From UBA60 sp964587885 (GTDB lineage Archaea; Thermoplasmatota; Poseidoniia; Poseidoniales; Poseidoniaceae), in NCBI GenBank assembly GCA_964587885.1, contig CAZPME010000004.1:1-64000 (forward strand): a stretch of 64,000 nt of DNA, in the 5' to 3' direction. Positions 8,793-18,390 of this stretch are shown here, in pieces. The notes below the pieces were generated by a model. The model was not told where the DNA came from. It saw only the letters and a program-made list of their open reading frames with translations, and searched no databases. The translations under genes and the position numbers were made by a program. The stretch's first letter is position 1. Each line of letters begins with the position of its first letter.

Positions 8793-10430
8793 ATGGAAGC
8801 ATGGGACGTAATCATCATCGGCAGCGGCCACTCCGCACTACGCTCAGCAATTGCTGCTAACCAGGCGGGAGCATCCACAGTAGTATTGTCCTATGAGGGG
8901 GCTGGTAGCGCCAATAATGGTGATTCTTGCGGTATTGCATCATCGCTTTCAGAAACCTCATCTCGTGGTCATCGCGATGATACAATTCGTTCTGGCGATT
9001 TTCTTTGTGACCAAGACATCGTATCTGCCCGTACAGGACGAGCAACCCATCATTTGGCCGAGTTAGAGCGATGGGGTGTAAATTTTCGCCGTAATGCCGA
9101 AGGAATTCCATTGACAACGAAGTTGCCTGGTCATAACAAGCCCCGGGTTTCTGGTTGTGGAGATACCACCGATGCGGAAATCCAACAGGCCCTCGAAGAG
9201 CAATGCATTAAGCGTGGCATTTCTCGTCGCGGTGATATTTTGGCATTATCTTTGGTGGCTGAAAATAATCGAGTTTGTGGCCTTACAGTATTGGATTTAG
9301 GAAACGGCCAATTATCTGCAATGCAATGTAAATCATTGATTATTGCCGACTCGGGTTTCGAAGGTTCATGGACTGCTGAAGGTAGTGGTGGATGGGGGAT
9401 GAGTTTAGCACTGAGTGCCGGGATTCAGCTTCGAGATTTGGAATTTCAATCATGGACACCGTTTGGGATCCCTGATAGTGAAGTTAGCCTACCACTTGGA
9501 TTACTCGAAGAGGGAGCAATATTACAAGGACCAGTTACAGACATTGACGCCGAATCAACATCACCTTCGCAATTAGCCACTTCCATGCAAGCAGCCGGAA
9601 GCGGATGGTCATTGGATTTGAGCGGAGTTAGAAGTGAAGCCAAGATATGGTTTGCTTCTACCTTTGCTAATACTGAAAAACGCCTTGGATTAAAGGCAGA
9701 AGAAGAACCGATTCCAGTAGAGCCACGGGTAAATGCAACACTCGGGGGAATTCCAGTTGATGTTGATGGTCGAGCGATGTGCGGCGATTGGCAGAATGTC
9801 TTTGCCGGCCTTTATGCCGCAGGCGACTCAGCATGTTCTGGATTACACGGTGCCGCTGGAGCGGCTGGAAATCGATTACTTGACACAATTGCTGGTGGTG
9901 CTGCAGCAGGTACCCATGCGGCAAATTATGCAGAAGTAAGCGATTATTTTGGTAGTGAAAACTTGGTCGAAAAAGTAGATGCCGATGAAGGGCGCTTAAA
10001 CGAATTATTACAATCTGATGATGTAGATGGGCATCCCCGCGTTGGAGAAATCCGCTCAGCATTGGCAAGAACAATGGCGGCCAATATGAGTTTGAATCGC
10101 ACCGCAACCAGTCTTGAGGCAGCAGCAGCAGATCTCGAAGGCTTGTCACAACAGGCTTCTACATTACATCTCGACCAAAAGAGTGGTTTGTTGATGAATC
10201 AAAACTTGGCTGAAAATTTGCAGATGCAAGCCATGATTGGTTTGGCCAAGGCTTCAGTAGCAGCGGCATTGGAGCGCCAAGAAAGCCGAGGAACTCATCT
10301 TAGAGAAGATTATTCTGAGCGTGATGATGAAGACTTCCTCAAGCACAGTTTAGTCGCTTTTGATGGGTCAGTTGGTTGGCTACCGTTACGCAAAAGTAAC
10401 CAAGGCTCATGGCTATTATCGCCAGAGTAG
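8793..10430 (+). CDS. SdhA/FrdA/NadB-superfamily flavoprotein with altered active-site positions
   Basis: 545 aa. The N-terminal FAD-binding motif VIIIGSGHSALRSAIAA opens a fumarate reductase/succinate dehydrogenase-type flavoprotein; the family block near residues 335-365 reads 'GLYAAGDSACSGLHGAAGAAGNRLL' in two adjoining pieces, and the helical C-terminal domain is present. The His that carries covalent FAD in SdhA is Ala (SANNGDSCG), the EQFHPT-type substrate His is lost (EFQSWTP, about 216), HYTMGG reads NATLGG and the catalytic Arg of GANRLGSNSL is Gly. So it has the fold but apparently not the dicarboxylate chemistry. No SdhB, C or D gene is nearby. The ATG at 8793 follows 'gaggggga'; an adjacent TTG at 8790 is less likely. 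Confidence 0.8.
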   Translation: MEAWDVIIIGSGHSALRSAIAANQAGASTVVLSYEGAGSANNGDSCGIASSLSETSSRGHRDDTIRSGDFLCDQDIVSARTGRATHHLAELERWGVNFRRNAEGIPLTTKLPGHNKPRVSGCGDTTDAEIQQALEEQCIKRGISRRGDILALSLVAENNRVCGLTVLDLGNGQLSAMQCKSLIIADSGFEGSWTAEGSGGWGMSLALSAGIQLRDLEFQSWTPFGIPDSEVSLPLGLLEEGAILQGPVTDIDAESTSPSQLATSMQAAGSGWSLDLSGVRSEAKIWFASTFANTEKRLGLKAEEEPIPVEPRVNATLGGIPVDVDGRAMCGDWQNVFAGLYAAGDSACSGLHGAAGAAGNRLLDTIAGGAAAGTHAANYAEVSDYFGSENLVEKVDADEGRLNELLQSDDVDGHPRVGEIRSALARTMAANMSLNRTATSLEAAAADLEGLSQQASTLHLDQKSGLLMNQNLAENLQMQAMIGLAKASVAAALERQESRGTHLREDYSERDDEDFLKHSLVAFDGSVGWLPLRKSNQGSWLLSPE

Positions 10431-10512
10431 TAAGCAAAGCATACACCTTTTCACCAAATATCTCGGATGGTAATTCCCCAACCTTCTTTTCTAATAGTTA
10501 ATAGCGCAAAGC

Positions 10513-10953
10513 ATGGCTGAGTCGGAAACGTTGTTCACGAAGATTATCCGTGGGCAAATCCCGTGCTGTGAAGTAGCACGCGGTGAGGGCTGGTTAGCCT
10601 TCCTAGACATCAATCCACGTCGAGCCGGACACACCCTGATTGTGCCACATGAAGAAGTGCGCCACCTCAGTGAACTTTCACCACCCCAATTATCATCATT
10701 ATGGGTTGGAGTAGTCGAGGCGCAACGTCGACTGTCCTCTTACTTTGGAACCGAAGATTTCTCGGTCGGGATTCACGATGGTCCATTGTCTGGCCAAGAA
10801 GTACCACATGTGCATGTACATGTGATTCCTCGAACTAAGGGAGATGGTGGAAAAACGTTGATGGCGTGTTGGCCCAATTCCCCTCCGATCGGCTCCGTCG
10901 AGCCAGATTATATTGCATTAAATGAATTAGCCGAAGCCCTCAGACATGTTTAG
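10513..10953 (+). CDS. HIT-family nucleotide hydrolase/transferase
   Basis: 146 aa with the histidine-triad signature HVHVHVIPR at residues 99-107, where the middle His is the nucleophile, and the usual N-terminal 'ETLFTKIIRGQIPC' with 'AFLDINPRRAGHTLIVP'. HIT proteins hydrolyse purine nucleoside phosphoramidates, AMP-lysine or dinucleoside polyphosphates. The length matches the HINT/FHIT-like class. Followed after 11 bp by the acyltransferase gene on the same strand. Confidence 0.92.
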   Translation: MAESETLFTKIIRGQIPCCEVARGEGWLAFLDINPRRAGHTLIVPHEEVRHLSELSPPQLSSLWVGVVEAQRRLSSYFGTEDFSVGIHDGPLSGQEVPHVHVHVIPRTKGDGGKTLMACWPNSPPIGSVEPDYIALNELAEALRHV

Positions 10954-10964
10954 GAAGTGAATGA

Positions 10965-12536
10965 ATGGTTGAAGAAAGCGGCAAACGGATGTCTTTTGGA
11001 GAAGATGGGATTCTTGATGCCCACGGAAACCCTCTCCCAGTGCTTTCAAAATCAGCTTCAATGATGAAAATAGACCGGTTGATGAAAACCCCATTACCAA
11101 CATTCCATGGTAATACTCCAGGCTCACCATTTTGGACTCAAATCATATACATGATGCTAAAGGCAACGCTCGGTTTTCAATTTCGTTCATACGAAGTTAC
11201 AGGTAAAGACAAGATTCCAACTGACCGCGGCTCGTTATGTTGTTCTTGGCATACCAACGGATTAATTGACCCAGCAACAATAATGACATCTCATCCCAAG
11301 CGATTTGTAGTTGGTGGGCGCCATGATTTAGTCACTCGCCCATTAATCGGTTTTTGGGCCAGAAGAATAGCGGTTCAACCGGTTGTACGCCAAGCCGAAT
11401 TAATACGAGGAGGATGTTCGCCAGAGGTGGCTGCAACACTGAATGGCCGAAGCCTACTCAACCTATCTACAGGGATTTCACATGGTTTCGGGTGTTTTCT
11501 TTTTCCCGAAGGCACGAGCCATAATGAAGCCCATTTACTGCGTTTGAAAACTGGCCCAATGCGCACTGCTTTGTCAGCTGCGGCATTAGCAAAAGGGCAA
11601 GGTAGAGAAACCCCTGTAATTATCCCGATTGGTTTGCATTGGCGAATTCGTCATCATTGGCGTACCGATGCATGGGTCGAGTTTGGCCAACCAATTGAGT
11701 TACCAGCGGAAGAACTCGGCGATGAAATTTTTCATCAATTATCCACAGGAAAGTGGGCCGAACCCCCTGCTGAATTAGTCAATCGTTTACGCGATGAACT
11801 CCGTATCCGCCTTGAATATCTCACTCCTAATGCAGAGGATTGGACGACTTACAATGCGTGGCACCTTCTTGGCCGCCTTGAGGGCGGTAAAGAAGGTAAA
11901 CTTCCAATAACGTGGCGGGATGAAGTGCGTGCTGCTCGAAATGTACGCGAAAGACTAGCGAAGAAACCCGAAGACGAACGTCTTAGTAAAGCCCGTGAAG
12001 TGGCCACGATATTAGAGAAAAACCATCTTGATGCAAGAGCAATTAATGCTGAAGGCAGTATCCGTAAAGCCAAATTTTCAGCCGCACCAGCAACAATCAC
12101 TAGATTAGTGGTGGCATTATTATTTCTACCGTTATTTATTCCATCTTGTTTCATTCAAGCCCTTGTGGGCAAAATTCTCGGTGATAAAAATATCGAAAAT
12201 GAAGGCCTCGATGCCCGAACAAGTTACCAATTCCTCGCCTCAATCTTCGGCTCATTTTTCCTTTGGCCACCAATCGCTTTGATTATCTCGTCATTTTTGA
12301 TATTGTATTGTGAAATAACCGTTCTCGCCTCAATTCTCGACCCACTTACTTCTCAAGTTTTGAAAATAATTGCCTTAGCAATAATTCTAATCCCCCTCAT
12401 TCTTATTTCAGCCATCAGTACAGTTCGGGGTTGGGATGCTCTTGAAGACCTCAAACGTGCTCGCCGCCGTGTCATACTCCGGGGTAGTGATGACGGGGAT
12501 AAAGTAAAAAAATTATGTGCCGAATTATTGCTGTGA
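10965..12536 (+). CDS. PlsC/Gat-like glycerol-phosphate acyltransferase, membrane-bound
   Basis: 523 aa. The catalytic block SWHTNGLIDP (about 95-103) has the H-x5-D spacing seen in the fungal-type Gat group (HANQFVDP) rather than the H-x4-D of classical PlsC, and FLFPEGTSHNEAHLLRLKTG (about 178-197) matches block III. The C-terminal third carries about three hydrophobic segments (about 375-500). Family members acylate glycerol-3-phosphate or lysophosphatidate. For an archaeon this is notable because canonical archaeal lipids are ether-linked. The substrate cannot be read from sequence. It probably forms an operon with the HIT gene (11-bp gap). Confidence 0.8.
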   Translation: MVEESGKRMSFGEDGILDAHGNPLPVLSKSASMMKIDRLMKTPLPTFHGNTPGSPFWTQIIYMMLKATLGFQFRSYEVTGKDKIPTDRGSLCCSWHTNGLIDPATIMTSHPKRFVVGGRHDLVTRPLIGFWARRIAVQPVVRQAELIRGGCSPEVAATLNGRSLLNLSTGISHGFGCFLFPEGTSHNEAHLLRLKTGPMRTALSAAALAKGQGRETPVIIPIGLHWRIRHHWRTDAWVEFGQPIELPAEELGDEIFHQLSTGKWAEPPAELVNRLRDELRIRLEYLTPNAEDWTTYNAWHLLGRLEGGKEGKLPITWRDEVRAARNVRERLAKKPEDERLSKAREVATILEKNHLDARAINAEGSIRKAKFSAAPATITRLVVALLFLPLFIPSCFIQALVGKILGDKNIENEGLDARTSYQFLASIFGSFFLWPPIALIISSFLILYCEITVLASILDPLTSQVLKIIALAIILIPLILISAISTVRGWDALEDLKRARRRVILRGSDDGDKVKKLCAELLL

Positions 12537-12586
12537 TTGGCCCGAAAATCCATTGCATTGATGAATAACTTCCTCCACGCTAATCC

Positions 12587-13210
12587 ATGGGCGATGACTT
12601 ACAGGCCAAAATTGGAGTATGGCTGAACGAAGAAGGATTATCGCCAAGCGAGCAACCAGATGCACGAGCAGAATTCCATTATTTGGTGAGATACCCCCCT
12701 GGAAAAAATGGCCATGCCTTCAATATTGTCCAACCAAAAAGCCGTAAGTTAATCGCTATTTCGAGTTTAACTCGAGTTGACGGCGGCCAGCAAAAGGAAA
12801 TGAAATCTCATGCTGATGCCGATTTAGAAGGTTGGCAGGATTGGATGCACACAACGCGCACATCCCTCATTGCCTCGGGAGTAGATTGGGGGATACATGT
12901 CGGTGGCGATAAAGCCCTTGGAAACGGCCCTCTTCAAGCCTTCAATGTTAGTGAGCCGATTTGGCTTGATGGGTTGAGCAAGAATGCATTAATGCAGGGC
13001 TTACGCAAATTGTGGTTGGCCAAACTTGGCATCATTCATGAGATAAAGCATTTTTACGGTCCAGGGACAGGAAAACCAGGGCCGGTTGATGATTTCAAAG
13101 ATCGAGGTAAGTCTAAACCACCCACCAAAACTAACTCCCCGCCAAAGCAGGTTGAGACCGATGATAGTGGAACTTTTGGTGCGGGATTCGATCCTTCTGA
13201 ATGGATATAA
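12587..13210 (+). CDS. Conserved-looking archaeal protein, possibly DUF2299-like
   Basis: 207 aa. The N-terminal 150 residues form a compact alpha/beta domain beginning LQAKIGVWLNEEGLS and containing 'FHYLVRYPPG' and 'FNIVQPKSRK', a layout reminiscent of DUF2299, a small archaeal family with a secretion-chaperone-like fold. The C-terminal 50 residues are Pro/Lys/Asp-rich and probably disordered. Assignment is by eye and weak. It is 50 bp downstream of the acyltransferase gene on the same strand. Confidence 0.6.
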   Translation: MGDDLQAKIGVWLNEEGLSPSEQPDARAEFHYLVRYPPGKNGHAFNIVQPKSRKLIAISSLTRVDGGQQKEMKSHADADLEGWQDWMHTTRTSLIASGVDWGIHVGGDKALGNGPLQAFNVSEPIWLDGLSKNALMQGLRKLWLAKLGIIHEIKHFYGPGTGKPGPVDDFKDRGKSKPPTKTNSPPKQVETDDSGTFGAGFDPSEWI

Positions 13211-13227
13211 AATACTGGTGCTGAAGG

Positions 13228-13240
13228 TTTTTTTTATAGT
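13228..13240 (+). promoter_or_regulatory. T8 tract merging into a TATA-like box upstream of the giant surface protein gene
   Basis: Eight T residues (13228-13235) lie 18 bp after the stop of the upstream gene, suitable for an archaeal oligo-T terminator. The same run leads into TTTTATAG (13232-13239), suitable as a TATA box with initiation near 13262 and a leader of about 75 nt. Position-based inference. Confidence 0.4.
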
Positions 13241-13337
13241 TAAACCGAGTTGAAAATCCGTGACCTCTAAGGGGCGCGGTTAAGTAGGTAGAAACGAACC
13301 CCCGAAACATCAAGTATTGTATTGCTGAGGTGCTATA

Positions 13338-16300
13338 ATGAATAATAAAATGAAATCCATATTTTTAACCCTGATAATGATAATGTCGACCGTAGTTGGA
13401 ATGGCCGCTGCGCCAATGGCTAGTGCTAACCAAGTTGTGATTACTGAAGCTATCCAAGTAGTCGACGATGGTGCCAATTCCCGACAGGGCGCAGTCGTTG
13501 CTGATTCTGAAGGAAACGTCCATCTCGTTTGGGCCAAGAACAATCAACAGTTATTGTATACAATGATGGACCCGCGCGGAACTACTTTGATAGCACCGAC
13601 ACAATTGAATGATAATGGGGCTGCTCGTACATGGCATCCTGATATTGCAATTGACAGTACCGATAAAGTCCATATCGTATGGGCGGACAAGAGTGGCCAG
13701 CATTCGATAATGTATACTGTAGTCAATCCATTTACTGATGACCGCGATGGTAGTGCGGCTACAGACGGATCGATTACTGTAGTAACCGATACCATTGTTG
13801 AGAAGCGCTCCAATAACCGGGATTGGCCAGCGATTGCCATTGATTCAAAGGACGCAGTACACATTACTTGGGAAGATAATTATGACCAATTAGATAAATT
13901 TTACCAACAACCACAAATCTACTACGCTATGCTTGAGCCTAACTTTGCCGCTACCCAAGCCAACATCATTTTTGACTCAACTCTACTAACCCCAATTATT
14001 GGTCACAAGGGCCACCCTGACATCACCGTCGATGCTGATGACTTTGTTCAGGTGGTTTGGGATGATACTCGTGGCGGCAAGGTCGAACTTGTTTTCGTCA
14101 TTGATACTTCTGGTTCAATGTATTCTGAGTGGGCGGATGTCTGCACTGTAGTTTATGGTGGAACCTTTTCTAGCGGCGGTAGTTTCCAAGGAATTAAACC
14201 AATGCTGAAGAATGCAAACATGACAGTATACGAGACCATCTACGGTCTTGGAAACTACATGCCCGGGGCAGCAAGTTCTGGCGATTGTGCATCAGTCAGT
14301 CCAAATGGTGCCAATGCCCAAGGTCCACGCACATCACCTCTCGGACTCGTAAATGGAGATGATAGTGGCGGAATTCGCAAATTACCTGGAACTGTTTACA
14401 ACGGCCAAACCTATTCTGGATACTCTGGTGAAGATTGGGGTCCTGGATCTAACTGGGCCTGCCTATCATGGAAAGATGTTCAAGGTAACATCCCCGGTAA
14501 CCCTCCAACTAGTTCCGACCACAAGTGGAATCCAAATGCGACAAAAATCGTTCTTCCAGTCTCAGATGAAGGTCCAAAAGATGGCGACCCAGCCGGTCAA
14601 TCCGATGACCACCAATCAATTCAAGAAGCTCACGACTCCTGTGTTCGCGCAGGAGTAATTCCCGTTGGATTATATGGTCAAACCTATGGTGGAGCAACCA
14701 CAATTCAATCACATTTTAAGGACTTAGCCCAGTGTTCTGATGGCCAACAAGGAACACACACGCGCAATTGTGTCGGCTCCACTATTGCTAATACAGACGC
14801 AGGTGGACAAGTATACGAATTCCCATCAACATCCGGCGGCAACGCTCAAATGCAGTTGCTTGTAGAAGCGATGGTCTACATCTCGACCAACAACTCACGT
14901 GAGATCTACACCACTATGCTCGACCCATATGGAAAGATCGAAAACACCCCTGGTTTCGTACCAGGGGAAACCGGACACATAGTTACTGGCAATTCTTACC
15001 AAGAGGATATTGGTAAGGGAAGCGATGGCCACCTTGTTGTTGTTAACGATACCCGCGTAACAACTGATGATGCTTACTCATTCCATCCATCTGTGGCAAT
15101 TGACCTTGAGGGTAACACCCATATTGTTTGGATGGACGGACGCGACTACGGTTTTGAAAAGGATGTAAATTATGAAGTCTACTACACCAAACTACGTATG
15201 AAGGGTGCAGGCGAATGGAACGGAGTTCCTGGAGGGTTATCACCATATGCAATCAAGAAGATTGATGACACTCCCCTTTCTAATGTCGAAGGCCCAGGTG
15301 GATTAGCTCAAGGTAAGCCATTTAGTGGCATGAGTGCCTATCCAGCAATATTGACTGATGATCAAAACCATGTACATGTAGCATGGCATGATTTCGGTAA
15401 TATTTCCGCTTCTGAAGAGATTGTTTACACACGTCTAAATTCCACTACAGAAACAGGACCCGGTGAGACCGCTCTGGACGAATGGGAATTAGTTGCAGTA
15501 ACTCATTGGGATAGTTACAAACTTGGACCTAATTCATTTAGTAAACCCGAATTGGGAATGCCACCTGCATTTTCAAATGATTTAGGCAGCGGTGCTCACA
15601 TTGCTTGGTCAGACACCAATAAATGTGGTGAGGAAGGTAACAATTTTCAATGGACACTCTGTTATACTCACGTATTGACAGGACAAGTTGATGTTGAATT
15701 TGATGAAGGTGAGACCTATTATCACGTAATTGAGCCCGGTGAGCAAACCGTGTTCAATTTAACCCTCAATAACACCACACCCGGCCCAACGGATTTGGTT
15801 GCTGACACTTATTCGATGAATCTATCTGGAGTGCCTGCTAATTGGACTGCAACATTGTATTTCACTAGCAACGATACGGCAATATTTGCTGAAACTCCAA
15901 TTTTCCTCAAAGGTGGTGACATGGTTCCATTCTACCTACGGGTTCGGGCACCATCAATCTATCAAGCGACTGCAGATGAACGAGCATCGGTGGTAATTTC
16001 TGCAATAAGCCACAAGGATCCAGCGATTCGTTCCGATCTCGTCACCATTACCGACATGGATGTGGTGCACGGAATCAATCTCGATGCTAGCCATAGAATG
16101 GCTGATGTTGAACAAGGACAAGTGGCGATTTTCTCAATAACGATTACTAATACAGGCAACGTCTATGATTCGTTTTCATTCTACGACCCCAATACTCTTG
16201 AAGGGCAAGCGGAGTGGTATCTGCCATTTGGTTGGCAAGTGAATTTCCCGCTTGAAGTTAGTCTTGACCCTGGGCAATCGGTTACTAAGAACCTTGAAGT

Positions 16301-18335
16301 TACCATCCCAATTTCAGAGGAACCTGGTACCAACGTGATTTATCTCAAAGGATGGTCACAGGGCGAACCATATCTCGATGTTAGTAGAGGAACTTACGAT
16401 GTCTTAGAATTGTGGATTAACGTCAGTATTCGCTCAACCGGAAACATAGTATTCACAATCTTTGATACTACTGATTATATTTTACCAGGCGAGTGCGCCA
16501 CATACCCGATTGAAATAGTAAAGAATTTCGCTGATGGTTTCTTGGTATTCACAACCCCTGGTGCGCCAGATGCCATGCCGAGTAATACTACCTTAGACGA
16601 TTGGCGTCAAGATCATTGGACAGTTGAATTAGACTTTACAAATGCCCCACCTGACCCAGATGGTGACAATAAGAGGCGTTGGGAAGTGGGGGTCGTATAT
16701 ACAGTTGAAGCAATTATTTGCGCTCCATATAATGCCGATGCGGGGCTTGGTCCCGCGGTTGCAGTAAAGGCAAATCTTGATGGCCACAGCCGAGTTTCTG
16801 ATTCAGTAATACTTTCAACCAATGTTAAACATAAGTATCAATTAGATTTGACTCCAACGGTAAACTCGACCATTTCAATCAATCCGGGCGAGCGCTGGAT
16901 CGTGCCATTAGTTACTACCAATACTGGTAATGGACCAGATCGCTATGATATGCGCTTGTCTAGTATCTCTGATTCTGAAGGTAATGCGGTGCAATGGGAA
17001 ATTGATGTTCCGCGCGAAGAATTAGTAGAATTGCAACGTAACGAATGGCAAGAAGTAGAACTTGATATCAAGATCCCAGACCAGGTCGATGCTGGAATCT
17101 ATACAATTAGAATTGATGTACTTTCTGAAGAAGTATATCCCCAATCGGGACCACAATCTACCAAACTACGTGACTTCATCGAGTTGACTGTAATTGTCAA
17201 TGAATTCCATGACATGCAGATTCATCTTGATGAAACAGTTGAGAATGAGGTCAAAACTTCAGCTCCAGGAAAGGTTGTTCGTTATACTATTAACGTGACA
17301 AATAATGGTAACGTTGTCGATACACCGAGCCTTCACAACCACACTGGAACACGAGATGGTGACACTTGGATTATGTCCGAAGTCCCTGGTATGACTACAC
17401 TTTCAGAGTGGGAAGTATCCTGGGCTATTGTCCGCAATTTCGATAACTCACAAGTAGATGTAGAAGAGGAGTGCGTTGAGTTGTTAATGGGTGAAGCCTT
17501 GCCCGAAGACCAATGTGTATTCCTTGCTGACAAAGGCGAATTCATGTTGCCAGAGATGGACCCATATACGACACTGACCATCCGCGCCGTAATCAAAATT
17601 GGTGCCAATGCTAAGTTGGAAACCCGCCCACTCGGACTCAAAGTCACCTCGATGTATGGTGACATGAGCGAAGAAAACGGTGATTACGACTCAAGCCCTT
17701 CATGGTCTGGTGAATTATTAGATAGTAACGAGTTGATTGTAACGCTACGCTTGCGCGCACCCAACTTGGAAATTGTCGAGGCTAGCGTATCAGAATCTGA
17801 TGCAAGTGCCGATGTTGGTGAAACCATTCCGGTGCGTGTAGTGATTCAAAATACAGGGAATGTCCATGCCGTTGAAGTCGAAATCATTCTCTGTGAAGAC
17901 CAAACAGTCGAAGAGATTGAAGATCGTGGTTGTGATGACGAAAACGTCGTTTATAGACAAATAATCGGGGCCTTACTACCTCCTGATGCAACTGGAAATC
18001 CAAATCAAGTCGAGACCTACTTGCTTTATCCTGTAACTGCAGGAAGTCATGATGTTGTAGTAGTCCTTGACCCGAATGATACCGTGGTTGAGCAAAGAGA
18101 ATCTGATAACACGCTCAAAGTCAATCGTGATTTGAGTAGTAGTAATCCTTTGCTAGATATTGCTGGACAAGTAGTTGGCAAGTGGGCACTACCGACAGGA
18201 GTTCTATTGCTAACTCTTTCACTATTAGGAGTTGTATTCTTAGTGGGACGTGGCCGAACGCAGGAAGCAGCTCAAAGAGTTGCAGAACAAAGCAGCCTTG
18301 TCAGCGTATTAGAGAAAGAAGACGAAGAACTCTGA
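13338..18335 (+). CDS. 1665-aa surface protein: seven-blade propeller with inserted VWA domain, NEW3/CARDB-like domains and C-terminal membrane anchor
   Basis: A signal peptide (about 1-30, hydrophobic core IFLTLIMIMSTVVGMAAA) precedes seven repeats of the type 'VHIVWAD' followed by a strand of the type 'IYYTMLDP'. Blade cores are encoded near nt 13516, 13666, 13855, 14044, 15115, 15370 and 15592. Within blade 4, between VVWDDTRGG and EIYTTMLDPYG, lies a VWA-like domain with MIDAS motif DTSGS at residues 256-260, flanked by a Cys-bearing loop. Four NxGN-containing beta-sandwich repeats follow (near nt 16150, 16918, 17300 and 17850), the last CARDB-like. A single membrane segment (about 1614-1635) and a basic/acidic tail end the protein. 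Likely a cell-surface adhesin or structural protein. Start ATG 13338. Confidence 0.85.
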   Translation: MNNKMKSIFLTLIMIMSTVVGMAAAPMASANQVVITEAIQVVDDGANSRQGAVVADSEGNVHLVWAKNNQQLLYTMMDPRGTTLIAPTQLNDNGAARTWHPDIAIDSTDKVHIVWADKSGQHSIMYTVVNPFTDDRDGSAATDGSITVVTDTIVEKRSNNRDWPAIAIDSKDAVHITWEDNYDQLDKFYQQPQIYYAMLEPNFAATQANIIFDSTLLTPIIGHKGHPDITVDADDFVQVVWDDTRGGKVELVFVIDTSGSMYSEWADVCTVVYGGTFSSGGSFQGIKPMLKNANMTVYETIYGLGNYMPGAASSGDCASVSPNGANAQGPRTSPLGLVNGDDSGGIRKLPGTVYNGQTYSGYSGEDWGPGSNWACLSWKDVQGNIPGNPPTSSDHKWNPNATKIVLPVSDEGPKDGDPAGQSDDHQSIQEAHDSCVRAGVIPVGLYGQTYGGATTIQSHFKDLAQCSDGQQGTHTRNCVGSTIANTDAGGQVYEFPSTSGGNAQMQLLVEAMVYISTNNSREIYTTMLDPYGKIENTPGFVPGETGHIVTGNSYQEDIGKGSDGHLVVVNDTRVTTDDAYSFHPSVAIDLEGNTHIVWMDGRDYGFEKDVNYEVYYTKLRMKGAGEWNGVPGGLSPYAIKKIDDTPLSNVEGPGGLAQGKPFSGMSAYPAILTDDQNHVHVAWHDFGNISASEEIVYTRLNSTTETGPGETALDEWELVAVTHWDSYKLGPNSFSKPELGMPPAFSNDLGSGAHIAWSDTNKCGEEGNNFQWTLCYTHVLTGQVDVEFDEGETYYHVIEPGEQTVFNLTLNNTTPGPTDLVADTYSMNLSGVPANWTATLYFTSNDTAIFAETPIFLKGGDMVPFYLRVRAPSIYQATADERASVVISAISHKDPAIRSDLVTITDMDVVHGINLDASHRMADVEQGQVAIFSITITNTGNVYDSFSFYDPNTLEGQAEWYLPFGWQVNFPLEVSLDPGQSVTKNLEVTIPISEEPGTNVIYLKGWSQGEPYLDVSRGTYDVLELWINVSIRSTGNIVFTIFDTTDYILPGECATYPIEIVKNFADGFLVFTTPGAPDAMPSNTTLDDWRQDHWTVELDFTNAPPDPDGDNKRRWEVGVVYTVEAIICAPYNADAGLGPAVAVKANLDGHSRVSDSVILSTNVKHKYQLDLTPTVNSTISINPGERWIVPLVTTNTGNGPDRYDMRLSSISDSEGNAVQWEIDVPREELVELQRNEWQEVELDIKIPDQVDAGIYTIRIDVLSEEVYPQSGPQSTKLRDFIELTVIVNEFHDMQIHLDETVENEVKTSAPGKVVRYTINVTNNGNVVDTPSLHNHTGTRDGDTWIMSEVPGMTTLSEWEVSWAIVRNFDNSQVDVEEECVELLMGEALPEDQCVFLADKGEFMLPEMDPYTTLTIRAVIKIGANAKLETRPLGLKVTSMYGDMSEENGDYDSSPSWSGELLDSNELIVTLRLRAPNLEIVEASVSESDASADVGETIPVRVVIQNTGNVHAVEVEIILCEDQTVEEIEDRGCDDENVVYRQIIGALLPPDATGNPNQVETYLLYPVTAGSHDVVVVLDPNDTVVEQRESDNTLKVNRDLSSSNPLLDIAGQVVGKWALPTGVLLLTLSLLGVVFLVGRGRTQEAAQRVAEQSSLVSVLEKEDEEL

Positions 18336-18390
18336 GTGCAGTAATTCACACTTACCCCAGATGGGTGTGGGGGTGGATTGAGGTGTTTAC

